A program made the translations under genes and the position numbers. From Clarkia xantiana subsp. parviflora (Eukaryota > Streptophyta > Magnoliopsida > Myrtales > Onagraceae), in NCBI GenBank assembly GCA_036873135.1, contig JAPTYO010000059.1:26002567-26066566 (forward strand): a DNA stretch of 64,000 bases. The letters are read 5' to 3'. Positions 23,704 through 35,359 of this stretch are shown piece after piece (within the stretch, counting starts at the first letter, position 1; the number at the start of each line of letters is the position of its first letter). The notes below the pieces were generated by a model. It saw only the letters and a list, made by a program, of their open reading frames with translations. It did no database searches and was not told the DNA's origin.

Positions 23704-25221
23704 TTCATTGCTGAGTAGTATCTTCCTTGCTTGGGTAGAGAGTGGAAAGCAATGCTAATGTTGCAGAGAGAGAAAGTTGAGTTGAGTTGAGTTGTGAGGG
23801 GAAACTTCTGTTAGCTGCAAGATCTGGATGCTCACTCCACTTAGCTGACATAATCACTTCCTCCAATCCCAACAACTTCTTTTTTATTACTAATAATTGC
23901 CATTTCAGATCTCCCAATTATTATTTCACACAATTAAATTTAATGTATAATAAATAAATTGTATACAGACAATTAGTTACTTTTTATAATTCACATGTGG
24001 TAAATTTTATGTTATACATTACTTTTTAATACTAAAAAAAGTATACATTTACCAAAAAAAATGAAAATTATTATTTTATTTAAAAAAAGAAAAGTCTCGC
24101 TGGTTAAGTTTTCTATTCTTAAAAACTATTACTATTATTATTATTATTTTCGTTTTTTTACATATACAAATATAATTTCTGATGTTTTTCTAAGTTCCGG
24201 GTAAAGTGTTTTCCCAAATCTTAAAAGGTGAAATTGAAATAGTCCTCTTCATATAGAATTTTCAGATGAAGAAGGCTAAATGTGAGAAATAGTTGTACGA
24301 TGTATGATAATAGCAAAACCCTAGAAAAGTATATAGTTATATTTTACAACAAAAAAAAAAATCCAGAGAATTACTAGAAAAGTTTATATTTTACAACAAC
24401 AAAAAAAAATCAAATCATATAAAATGTATGCATCGACAGTTATATTACCTTATTATTGAACACAAAGAAAGCTCATACAAATTGTGCTAGAAATTAGGTT
24501 ATGAAATTTAATATCAGTTGCTTGAATTTTTTGTAATTATTTTAATTTCACCGTACTTAACATTTTCTATAATAATAATAATAATAATAATAATCTAAAG
24601 TTGTTATTATGTAGTATATTTAACAAATTAATATAAGGTCAACAAAACGGTTTCATATAATTGGCAAAAGAAAATGAATGATAACATATAATCGTGGATT
24701 TAGTATTTATATATAGCGAAAAGATGAGGTCCACCAAAAAAAAAAACTAAAGAGTTGTTGGCTAAACTAACTAACCTAAAGAGTTAAGCAGTGGATTTTT
24801 TTTTTAATGAGGGTAAAATTAATATATATAATTAGAAGTGGGGTCAAAATAATACAACGTTTGGAATTAATTTGAGGCAAATTTAGAGAAACCTAGTAAA
24901 TGAAAATGATACGGTGTCCCGGCAGTGTACAGTCAGATTACTTTAGATTCATGTGTGAATTGAATTGATAGTGAGGATGAGGTGTATATAATAATAATAA
25001 TAATAATAATAAATGGGTGGCTGGGATCATGTTCTCTACTACTGTTGATGTGGAGAAAATAAAGTTTGTTTTATTCTTTCGTCGAGGCCAAGGCTTGGGT
25101 TGTCGGTACACATTCCTTCCCTCCTATAATATCATTTGTTTATTCACCTAACTAAATAAATTATTTGTTTTTAACCCACTCTTTCACATTTTTTTCTTTT
25201 TGCATGGATGGATGGTCCAAC
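23704..25221. other. Intergenic region upstream of the formin gene
   Basis: The first 150-200 bases are the likely leader and promoter of the - strand formin gene. The rest is AT-rich with (TAA)n near 24567-24595 and 24990-25012 and several A runs. A short near-duplicate (CTAGAAAAGT...ATTTTACAACAA) occurs at 24310-24400. No coding region is supported. Confidence 0.5.
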
Positions 25222-25352
25222 TAGGGTTGTCAACGGGGCGGGTCGGGCGGGTATTGCTTGCCCTGTACCCGCCCCGCGGGTCGATATGGTCGACCCGTAC
25301 CCGCCCCACACAGTTCGCGGGGTGGGGCGGGTCGATCCGCGGGTCACCTATT
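25222..25352. mobile_element. hAT-like element end (truncated)
   Basis: TAGGGTTGTCAACGGGGCGG is followed by GGGTCGGGCGGG, CCCGCCCCGCGGGTCG and similar words, the same subterminal style as the element at 58879-59826. No matching CCCTA right end or 8-bp duplication was found nearby, so only one end is claimed. Confidence 0.5.
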
Positions 25353-26975
25353 AGTGGTACATAATATATTATTAGCAATTTAAACCCTAAATTCTATATT
25401 TACCATATACAAATTCAATTTAAAATTTAATGTTGCGGTAACGACTTACATTTGATTAGAATATTTGTAATTGGTTACATTATATATTGTAAAATCCAGC
25501 AAACCCTAACCTTAGCTACGCCACGGAGAAGAAGGAGAGAAGAGGAAAATTGAACTAGTTGCGGCTCATCGAATCGAGATGACAAAAGCCACCCCAATCC
25601 TCACCTTAAATATGCGGGGTCCCGAGCGCAATTACTCAAAGGTCCCCTAATTGTTTATAACCTCCAATTTGGTCCCGGATAAATATCTGGACCATTCACT
25701 TAAGCCAACTTGGGCTCCGCCCACCAACTTAGGCCTTAAGTTGGGCTAAAACGGATATGATTGTTAGCTTCGAGTTAGGCCCATAAGTTGGGCTTCCCCC
25801 AAAATATGGGCTCAATGGACCCAGATCAATATTGTGGGCTTCACTTCATGATTATTCGAGAACTCATGTTGGCCCCACAAAAGTGGCCCAAAAATATGTT
25901 CTCTCCAAATTACAATTAACCCTATATACTATATATATAGGGTTAATTAAAAAAAATCAAACGGTTTCAAATACTTTTGAAATAGCCAAAGGTTTCGATT
26001 TTATCCAATAAATCATATGATTTCATAAGAGTTTTAAATCTAGCCAAGATAGTTAATCACTGTTGTGCAATATTGTTAGATTTTTCATTTCAAAATGTGA
26101 TAAGGCTCCATATTGACATGTAATAAACCGTAATTACCCTTAATAAAAAAATAATGTAAAATTTGAATCGGTTACGAAGAGTGTAATTTAGAAATAATTT
26201 CGCAATACTATAGGTATGAATAGGAGAGTTGAAGGCAATAAGCTTGATTGATCAACAAAATTACAGAGTTTTATTGATATATTCTTGACTTTTTATTTTT
26301 TAAAAAAAAGTTAATGTTGGAGAAAATAAGATTTTTTTTTTTTAATAATAAATTTTGTATTCTTGATTTTCATGTTATCAACTCGTGCATAACGTTTCAT
26401 TCATGCAAAATTAATAAGTATTCTTAGGGTGTTGTGGCAAAAAAAAAGGGTATTCTTAGGTTGTAAGCAAGTAAGTTACTCGTGAGCTACTTGAGATCGA
26501 CTCGGTCAATATTTAAATTTGACTTGTTAAATTTCTAGTCGAGCTCGAGTTGAGTTTTTTCTTGTATCGAGTCGAGTACGAGTTTACTGGTACTCGACTC
26601 AACAGACTCGCGAGCCTATTCGAGCTTTTCTTTTTTTGCCTACTCGACTCGAGTTCGAATTCAGACTCGAGTTTATTCGAGTTTTACATATTATTAAATG
26701 TGGCGTAAACTGTGGGTTCCTACAATTACCGTATGTTCTAACATCGATAATCATCCGATTAGTTTGCTATACCTATTCGCGGAACGTCTTTTTGGCCACT
26801 TCAGAACGATATCAATTCAAATTTAGTTAAAAAAAATCTCAATTCTTTTTCAAATACCAAAAAAATCAATGAAGGAAGGGACCGTCATAAAGGTACATTA
26901 CATAACTTGCTTTGACGATATTCCGCGAAAATAAAGTCAAGTAAAGGTTAAACCATTGCTTGACTCGGGGGCAAG
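25353..26975. other. Repeat-derived intergenic region
   Basis: Several decayed fragments are visible. They include a GGGCT/GGCCC-rich piece at about 25600-25870, a GGGTTAATT start near 25940 that looks like one end of a Mutator-like element without its partner, and a CTCGAG/GAGTCG-rich piece at about 26470-26690. The last bases before 26976 include GACTCGGGGGCAAG, the polypurine-type tract that precedes a 3' LTR. No gene is supported. Confidence 0.5.
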
Positions 26976-27608
26976 TGTTGAATATACGCCCAAGCTATCT
27001 TAAATTGGACTTTATAATTGAGTCATACTCGGTTATAATTTGAAACTTTGATAAACAGACACCCCGAAACCCAAAAGCTCGCCAAAGGCCCAAAATACTA
27101 AGGCCGAAGAATACCCCGAGTGGCAAAATCCACTCGGAGTACCCGAGCGGTCATTAGGGGTACCCTCTCAGGTACCCCCCCCCCCCCCCTCTTCACCCGG
27201 ACGAGGTCCACTCATCCGGACCTTCAACCCCGGACGATTTTTCGTCCGGGGCTCGTCCTTAGAGGCCATTCTCGGGACACTTAAGCTAAAGCTCACATAT
27301 GGTCAGACCAATGTCAAATCCACTATATTTATGGTCAATACCGAATTATATTACTAAACTGTCATAACCGGACCGGAAAAAGCACCGGAATCGGAGCGGT
27401 TCAATAGGAACTTTATAAATAGAGCTATCCACCCCTCATTTGAAAGCTAAGCAATCTCTCTCTAAGCTTACATTCTCTCTCTAAGTCCATACTCACTTAA
27501 GTATCAGAGTAGGCTCACCGGGAACCCCCGACGCTCCTTGCAGGTATTCGAGAGGAAAGGAGCGAGGACTCGAAAAAAGAAGGCACTCGAAGAGACCGTG
27601 TGCAAACA
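26976..27608 (+). mobile_element. Ty3/gypsy-type 3' LTR
   Basis: It begins TGTTGAATATACGCCC directly after a G-rich polypurine tract (CGGGGGCAAG), as in many plant gypsy elements, and ends GTGCAAACA. It contains a TATA box (TATAAATAGAGC, about 27414), a CTCTCTCTAAGC-rich leader and the GACGCTCC-type segment common in gypsy LTRs, plus a 14-C run near 27175-27188. No matching 5-bp target duplication was found, and no coding interior precedes it, so the element is truncated rather than a clean solo LTR. Confidence 0.65.
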
Positions 27609-29139
27609 TTATATATATATATACCAATTTGCTTAGTTTTTTTTTTTTTTTTGCCAACAATTTTGCTTAGTTATTAAAAGTTTATGTTTGTAATTTGGTT
27701 AAGCAATTTAGTTATTAAAACATATATATATTATTTATTTATTAAAGTAGGTTTTAGAACTTTCTTATTCCTATATGTCTCATAAAAGGACTCTATACAG
27801 CAGATATAGATCTATCATCCATGAATATATATATTTATTTATTATACATTTTAATAAATTTCCATATCCATAATCTCTAGACATGTACAGATAAAGATTC
27901 TATCAAGTACATTTCAGTGTACATCGATTTTCTATCAAAATATAATAAATAAATATTGTGGTTAATTTACAATTATCAACGATAACGTACAGATAATTAT
28001 TATAGCTGGAATTTTTTATGTTCCACACCCACCTTCACATGGTCTTGTCTTATAGTTAACTAAGAGTTTTTAAATTTTAATTATTATTATATATATGGTG
28101 TTTCTGCCTTATGAGTGGGTGATAACAATCCACCTTGTATGACCTATTTTGCAATACCGAAAACATCCAATTCTCCTTTTTGTTTCTTATTTATATATAT
28201 TATTTTTATTTTTCTAGCTATTTTAATTTTTACATATATATTGGCCAAGAGGAGTTATTTAATTATATATATATTTTTTTTAGCAAGAGAATTTACCCAC
28301 TATTAAACACTGCACTAATACGACTGACTTGTACAAGAAAAATAAATAAATAAACTTATGGATGCTAATTTTAGTTATTAAAATGCAAGTGCATATAGCA
28401 TATTATTATTTTGTTATATGTATATTTATTGGACTATTTATGTTACTACTATATTCAAATTTTTAATTACTTTCAAGAGTGTTATTTGTGTATTACTAAA
28501 AGTTATGTATATATTTTTACAAAATAATGTAACTGAAAATATATTATGTAAATGAAAACATGACGTTGATTTAAATTATCGGGAATGTTGGGTTAAAATG
28601 TAGGGTCCTAATATATAAGGTATGATGTTTCATTAGAACACATTTGTGTATATTTTTAGATACAACAGTTAGTTGGCTTAATAAGTAGATCTATATCCAA
28701 TTAATTAGAAATTATTTCATTATAAATCAACTATGCTAAATATTTCACTTACAATTTTACTAATTTTTTAACAACGGATATATATTGTTTATAAATTGGA
28801 ATGACATATAAAAGTGTATGTTAATTATTTTTGTTAGTATTACAACTATTGTATTTGAAATACCCATTAAAATATGAGGCAAAGTTAATTAGTGTTACAT
28901 TGGGGTGCAGGTTACATGTGATTCATGTTGCCACGCTTTGTCGTTTTGATGATTGATTGTTTGTCTTGAGCAATGTAAAGGAGGCACTGACTCCTCAACC
29001 TTCCTTAATTAACTTTTCACTTAATTAATCTTAGGAAAATCACCACATATGAGTCTCAGCTATAAGATTGTGACTTTTAGTAATTTTAACTAATATGATT
29101 GTGACTTTAAGAGCCTTAACTTTTTTTACTTTATTATTT
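27609..29139. other. AT-rich intergenic region
   Basis: Nothing recognisable apart from (TA)n and T runs. ORFs at 28115-28353 are low complexity and overlap each other in different frames. Confidence 0.5.
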
Positions 29140-29356
29140 GAAATTTTGAGGGACTAAACTGAACAAAATTAAAAGTTTAGGGTCAATCACGTGCACGACA
29201 CGTGACTTTTAACGGGCAAAATTGACGAAACTTTAACGGATGTATGAAAACGGTACAAAATGGAAACGTTTGGTACCAAATTGGTACAAAAAAAACATAT
29301 GATATGAACAGTGAATTTCATACAAATATGTGGTATGAAGTGAATCCCTTAACCCT
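29140..29356. mobile_element. Right half of a Mutator-like foldback element
   Basis: The stretch runs GAGGGACTAAACTGAACAAA, CACGTGCACGACACGTGAC, TTTAACGGGC, TTTGGTACCAAATTGGTACA, ATATGAACAGTGAATTTC, ATATGTGGTATGAAG and ends CCCTTAACCC. This matches the right arm of the 16769-17795 element. The left arm is absent, so it is a deletion derivative. Confidence 0.6.
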
Positions 29357-30282
29357 TTGAAATATGACTTATCGTATTAGTCTCAACTATCAGAATGAGA
29401 CTTAAGAATAGTATATTGAGATTAGAAAATATACATCTAATCTTCATAACTATAGAAAATTAATCAAGTTTTGGAATTTTTAAAATTATTTGGTCACGTG
29501 ACCAGCACATAACCAATTTCTGTCAAAATTAACCACAAAATCGAATGAAAAATACCAAATTGCAATAAAATTAAAACCTAGATCACAAAATATTAACAAT
29601 TTAATACGAGACACTAAATGGATTATGTTACCTAAACAAAAATAAATTACAAGCCCACCTATTATATATATATATATACATATAGATATAGTGAATAATT
29701 GATAGAAGAAGGAGTGTATGAATGAATAAAGAAGTTGGTGTTGAGGTGTAGTGGGCGGTGTTATTTTATAATAGGGGGCGTTTGGTGGAGCTGTCTGAGG
29801 GTTGTCCTTGACAGAGGGTTGCATTGCACAAGATTATATTGGCTCAAGGCACTGTCATATGTTTCCCATGCTTTCTTTCCTTCATTCCTCCCTTTCCTCA
29901 AACAAACAATCCCTTTGGTTTCTGTGCCTTTTTTAATTTGCAGACACAATTCAATACACTGCACTGCACTGCAGACACAAATAGAGAGAGACATTAATTC
30001 TTAAAATTCCATGCTATTCTGCAGATGTTTCTTCATTTCAGTTGTCTCTCTCTGTCTACTGGGTTTGTATATATATAGCTAGAGTTAGTGAGTGGATCTA
30101 TCTCATAATTAAGAAGAAGAAGAAGAAGATCATGCATGAAGCTATATATCTCTGTTGAGCTTTTCCCAGTAAACTCCTCATCCTCCCTTAACTAGCTAGG
30201 TCTTTCAGGTTAGAAATATACCTACTTGTTAGCTTCTTTTTATTTATTTTCTGATGATGCTGCAACTTTATCATTTTATTTA
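29357..30282. other. Upstream region of the EAR-motif gene
   Basis: This stretch contains AT-rich DNA, a GC-richer part at about 29730-30000 with TGCACTGCACTGCA words, and a pyrimidine- and GA-rich leader-like part (30030-30210) ending TTTCAG|GTTAGA. The latter could be a 5' UTR exon donor, with a matching acceptor near 31392 (ATATGGACAG). If so, the foldback element at 30283-30792 lies in a leader intron. This is inference only. Confidence 0.35.
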
Positions 30283-30792
30283 GGGTTAATAAGTGTTTTG
30301 GTTCATGATGTTTGACGACTTTTGGGTTTTGGTCTATAATGTTTATTTTTGCCTAGTTTTGGTCTTATATGTTTGCATATTTTTTTTCTAATTCTAGTGT
30401 TTCCGTTAATATTTTCCGTTAAGTGACATGTGTAAGTCACGTGATCCACCCTAAACTTTTGATTTTGTTCAATTTAGTCTCTCTAATACTTTCCTACCTT
30501 TTTTTTTTCAATTTAGTCCTAAAGTCTCAAAATTGACTTCTCCAATTTTGGTCAATTTTGAGACTTTAGGACTAAATTGAACAAAAAAAAAGAGTTAGGA
30601 AAGTATTAGAGGGACTAAATTGAACAAAATCAAAAGTTTAGGGTGGATCACGTGACTTGCACATGTCACTTAACGGAAACTATTAACGGAATGCAACGGA
30701 AAGACCAAAACTAGAAAAAATATGCAAACATGTGTGACCAAAACTAGAAAAAAAAAATAATAAACATCATAGACCAAAACACCTATTAACCC
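30283..30792. mobile_element. Mutator-like foldback element, copy 2
   Basis: The ends are GGGTTAATAAGTGTTTTGGT and its near reverse complement ...ACACCTATTAACCC. A perfect 9-bp target duplication, TTTTATTTA, occurs at 30274-30282 and 30793-30801. The element is essentially two long inverted arms meeting near 30540 and has no coding capacity. It is very similar to the copy at 33192-33708 on the other side of the neighbouring gene. Confidence 0.9.
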
Positions 30793-31501
30793 TTTTATTT
30801 ATATCTCAACAATAATAATCTTCCTACTTATGACAAGCTTAATTTGGGTGGTGGTGCTACCTGTTTTAATTTGGTGGGAATCATAGCTTAATTAATTTGT
30901 TACATTATATTACTTTGTCATCACACATATTTATTTATTTATGTGGTACAAGGAAAGGAAATTGACTAACTAAAGTTAATTAATTAAATAATAAAGCTAA
31001 AAATATATATAGATAGCTCTCTAGCTTTAGGTACAATACAAATTATTAATCTATCTGTAATAGGAAAAATTATCTCGTACACCTACTTTTTTCTTTTGCA
31101 AATTCACGACGGGATTAGGATCGATTTAGTAGTTAACTCGCCATATATTGTGGGTCACGCTATTATTATATCATATGATAGAATCCATTACTCTTTTTAA
31201 TATGGGACCAATAGTTTTCTTCGAATGAACATACAGTTGACGAATCAGTTGCATAATTTTAATTTATCATCTAATATAAACTAATCATAAAGAGTTGAGA
31301 CTTATTTTAATAATAATTACTATTATATACACAAAGTATTCGTTATTCGATTCATTATCATCGCAATTAATTGTATCCTTTGTATATGGACAGGTGATCA
31401 AGATAAATTAATCAATCAATACCAGCTGCGTTACTTAATTAATTACACCCCTCTCTCTCTCTACACTATATATACCTTGAAGAACATCACAATAATAATT
31501 A

Positions 31502-33067
31502 ATGGAGACGCCTCTGGGATCATATGAAAAGGAGTACATGAAGATGGCCATGCTTAAGCATGAACAGACCTTCAAACAACAGGTACCTATCAATCTCTCT
31601 CTATCTCTATATATAGATATATATATATATGCTTTTTTTTGGGGATGTTAAAGGATTGATAACCCGTGGTATAATTGCTCTAAAATTAGAATTTTCTCAT
31701 TTCCACTAGATATAAATATTTTTTAATTAAGGGTTAATTACCAAATTGCTAGCTGAACTTTCTGTAAAAGTGCAATTTGCTAGCCGAACTTATTTTTGTA
31801 GCAAATTGCTAGCTAAACTTTTGCTGATGTGCAATTTGCTAGCTCCGTCAATTTTTTGGTTAATTATGGACGGAATATACTTTCTAAAATTACTAAAAAT
31901 ACCCTAAATTTTTATTATTATTGTAAAATAACCTCAAATTTTATATAAAAGCAAATATAAATCTCGAATAAAATTTATAATTATATATATTATACAAAAA
32001 AATATATATAAGTTATATATATAATCTCAAAGTTTAAAAAATTAAAAGTAAATATTTTTTTAAATTGTATGTTTTATAGAATTTTTAAAAATATTTTAAT
32101 AAATTAATTTTTTGCATTTTTAAGGTGTGTTTTTTCTTTAATATATTTTTTAACATTTATTATTTATTATTTTGATTTTATATAAAACATCATGTCTTTA
32201 TATTATCATATTAAAACTTTAGGGTGTTTTTAGTAATATTTGAAAGTATTTTCCATTCAAAATTAACGAAAAAATTGACGGAGCTAGCTTTTTGCACAAA
32301 AAGTCCAGCTAGCAATTTGCTACGAAAAAAAGTCTAGCTAGCAAATTGCACATTCATATAAAATTTGGCTAGCAATTTGCTAATTAACCCTTTAATTAAT
32401 TCCATAACTTGATTATGAGACTAATTCTGGTTAAATAATGAAGCATTAAATCGCATACAATAATTATCCGATCTAACTATATATATATTTGACAAATATA
32501 ATGAATGATCAGGTATATGAACTTCATCGACTATATCGGATTCAGAAGATACTGATGAAGAGCATCGGAAGCAGCAGCGTGCATGGATTTGCAGAAAATA
32601 ATAATAATGAAAATTCAAGCAGCTACTGCATTGATAACAAAGCAGTAGCCATACTCAACTATATGAAGCTGCAGCAACAGCAGCAGGAGATGATGATGAT
32701 GAGGCCTGTTGCAGAAGAATTTGTGGAAGCTGCTGTAGACGCCATTAATGGAGAAGAAGAAGAGAGAGAGGTGGAGCTAACACTAGAGCTTGGACTTGGA
32801 CTCACCACTGGTACTGTTACTACTAATTATGATGATAATAATAATAATAATAAGAGGAAGAAATTAAGAGGGTCCACTTCGGGCAACAGCAGCTTCTCTA
32901 CAATATCTTCGACTGGATCATCATCTACAAGAAGCTTTTACCAATATTCTGACAATCAACAAAATCTCAATAACGTGGAAGCTGATGCTGGGGATAGAGA
33001 GACACAGATGAAACAACAACACTATCCTCCTTGGATTCTCCAACTTCTCACACTCAACTCCACTTGA
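31502..33067 (+). CDS. Uncharacterised plant protein with VYELHRLY and LxLxL (EAR-like) motifs
   Basis: Two exons (31502-31582 and 32513-33067) join in phase 0 and encode 211 residues. Exon 1 gives METPLGSYEKEYMKMAMLKH. Exon 2 opens VYELHRLYRIQKILMKSIG, a signature I know from a plant-only group of unknown function that resembles the N-terminus of DUF863 proteins. Visible features are a Gln/Met run, an acidic stretch, LTLELGLGL at about 116-124 (an LxLxL repeat typical of EAR repression motifs), a basic KRKKLR at 141-146 that could be a nuclear signal, and a C-terminal PPWILQLLTL. A nuclear role through TOPLESS-type co-repressors is an inference. The intron (930 bases) contains a complete foldback transposon, and related elements lie upstream and 124 bases past the stop. 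Confidence 0.8.
31731..32390. mobile_element. Intronic Mutator-like foldback element (second family)
   Basis: The left end is GGGTTAATTACCAAATTGCT and the right end its reverse complement. A perfect 9-bp target duplication, TTTAATTAA, lies at 31722-31730 and 32391-32399. The inverted arms are about 175 bases and built from repeated GCAATTTGCTAGC words, while the centre is AT-rich. It shares only the GGGTTAAT ends and 9-bp duplication with the other foldback family. It sits wholly within the intron of the EAR-motif gene, ending about 120 bases before the acceptor. Confidence 0.9.
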
Positions 33068-33191
33068 TTGAACACAGGCCACCTTAATTACTTAGTTCAT
33101 CATCAATCTTCTTCTTATTGCTTCCCAATTGGTAGCTAGCTAGCTAGCTAGTTTCGTAAATGTATGTTATCAAGCTCTGTGTTTTTTCGTT

Positions 33192-33708
33192 GGGTTAATA
33201 GGTGTTTTGATCCATGTTGTTTGACGACTTTTGGGTTTTGGTCAATGATGTTTATTTTTGCCTAGTTTTGGTCTCATATGTTTGCATATTTTTTCTAGTT
33301 TTAGTCTTTCCGTTAATATTTTTCGTTAAGTGACATGTGTAAGTCACGTGATCCACCTAAACTTTTGATTTTGTTCAATTTAGTCCCTCTAATACTTTCC
33401 TACCTTTTTTTTGTTCAATTTAGTCCTAAAGTCTCAAAATTGACTTCTCCAATTTGGGTCAATTTTGAGACTTTAGGACTAAATTGAACAAAAAAAAGTT
33501 AGGAAAGTATTAGAGGGACTAAATTAAACAAAATCAAAAGTTTAGGGTGGATCACGTGACTTGCACATGTCACGTAACGGAATGCAACGGAAAGACCAAA
33601 ACTAGAAAAAATATGCAAACATGTGGGACCAAAACTAGGAAAAAATAAACATCATAGACCAAAATCCAAAAGTCGTCAAACATCATAGAACAAAACACCT
33701 ATTAACCC
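33192..33708. mobile_element. Mutator-like foldback element, copy 3
   Basis: The ends are GGGTTAATAGGTGTTTTGAT and ...ACACCTATTAACCC, with long inverted arms meeting near 33445. It is very similar to copy 2 and in the same orientation where the two arms can be told apart. No 9-bp duplication is visible: the flanks are TTTTTCGTT and TATAAAACC. It begins 124 bases after the stop codon at 33067, so it may lie in that gene's 3' UTR. Confidence 0.85.
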
Positions 33709-34020
33709 TATAAAACCCTTTTTCTTTTCATCATCATCATCTGTGTTCATTAGTCGTCTTAATTTACTTTAATATTACTAGCTAGGTCCAGTCGTGTGTG
33801 TGTAAAGAGATCTATCTATCTGATCAGTTGTGTGTGAAGCAGAAAGGAAACAACATATTTATCAATGACTTCACCTACAACATAAGTAGAGTGTTTTGTA
33901 TGATTTCAAATTTAAACTATCAATTTTATTTTTATATACTTATGGAGGATTAATTATAATATGCATATATGATTAATATAAAGAAATATATTAAATTAGA
34001 TAATACAGCATAAGTAGAAG

Positions 34021-34860
34021 AGGGCCAGCAAGGGAGGAAGACGTCCCAATAACGGGACTGACAACAAAGGCATTAGAAGCTCTGATTGAACAGAAGATGA
34101 TGCAGGCAAAAATGAAGACCATACATGTCCTAGCGGAGAACGCTTCCCATCCCTTCACGGAGGAGTTGGTGTATAGCCAAGTGCCGGATGCGCTGTATAA
34201 TGTCTAGATCGAGAAGTACAAGGGAAATGGATACCCGATAGAGCACGTGCAGCAGCATGAAGCTTCACTTCTTGGTATAACTACCAATCCACACCATCTG
34301 GCCATGACATTCCCGCAAACATTGGTGGGACCTGCAGCCCATTGGTTCTTTTCACTCCCACGCGACAGCGTGCACTCGTGGCCATATTTAAAGTCTAAGT
34401 TTATACAACGATACATGGGAGAGCGCAAGCTCTTGAAGGGTTTAAGCGCACTAGATGGTGTCTCCAGGAGTAAAACGAATCCTTGGCAGATTACTACATT
34501 CGTTTCAACCAAAACATTGCTGACATCCAAGCAGATGTTTCGGAAGGCGACATCGTAAGGGTGTTCATCCACAATTAGGACGTCGAGATTTTTCTCTCGC
34601 CGAGAAAATGTCTAAGTGTCCAGCTAAAACTCTAGAAGAGTTAACGGCAAGAGTAAAGGAGTATGTGGACCTAAAAAGATTCAGGGAAACTAACAAGGCT
34701 AAGATAAGTGCTGCGCGCCTTAAAGACAACAGGAAGTCTGGTCCTGTAAAGCAATCCCATGAGAATCAGTAAAACAACCACTGGCAGCCTCAACCTTAGT
34801 TTAAAAGACGGCACCAGAGCGAGTTCCAAAAGCCCAGGGATATCAACAACATAGACTTTA
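34021..34860 (+). pseudogene. Degenerate gypsy-type gag fragment
   Basis: The readable stretches HPFTEELVYSQVPDALYNV, LVGPAAHWFFSLPRDSV and FIQRYMGERKLLKGLS follow the order of the plant Ty3/gypsy retrotransposon gag domain. The frame is broken by a TAG at about 34205 and a frameshift near 34470, after which NESLADYYIRFNQN continues in another frame, with more stops beyond 34570. No protease, polymerase or LTRs adjoin it. It is a dead retrotransposon piece. The + ORF at 34247-34558 is part of it. Confidence 0.75.
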
Positions 34861-35359
34861 AATTGAATTTAAATACTGGAAGTAAAACCCTAAACCTAGA
34901 ACAAACCGAAAATAGCAAATAGGTCCTAACAAAACTGACAAATTGCAAATACGACTTAAAAACATATAAATTGCGAATTGATCCTCTAGATGAATGAATT
35001 TAACCAAAAAACATTATACTCAATAGCAAAGCCTTTGGTATTCCTCATAACATCGTTTCCGCATAAAAAACTATATACGCGGGTCAAATTCCAACACTTC
35101 AAAATCCAACTGTAGTCGCAGAATTGACAATTTCACGCGCATCATAAACTCTATGGCCTATATGTATATATAATAATAATAATATATATATAGCCACAAG
35201 CATACAAGGATAAATTGCTCATCTATCTATCTATCTAATATATAGTAATAATACATAATACTTTACAAGAAGCTTAACTATAGAAAAGTAAAACTATTTT
35301 GCTGTTTAGAATTGAATGGTGCATTGATTACAGGATATGAAAGTGAGATGAAGATCAGA
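34861..35359. other. Spacer between gag debris and RNC1
   Basis: AT-rich sequence with a TATC run near 35221-35238 and a (TAA)/(TA) run near 35168-35192. The part closest to 35360 is the likely 3' UTR of RNC1. No coding sequence is seen. Confidence 0.5.

Noticed and set aside
29760..29870. Possible microRNA precursor near GATTATATTGGCTCAAGG
   Set aside because: It partly resembles miR171 in reverse, but the central GCGCC is absent and I could not form a convincing stem-loop.
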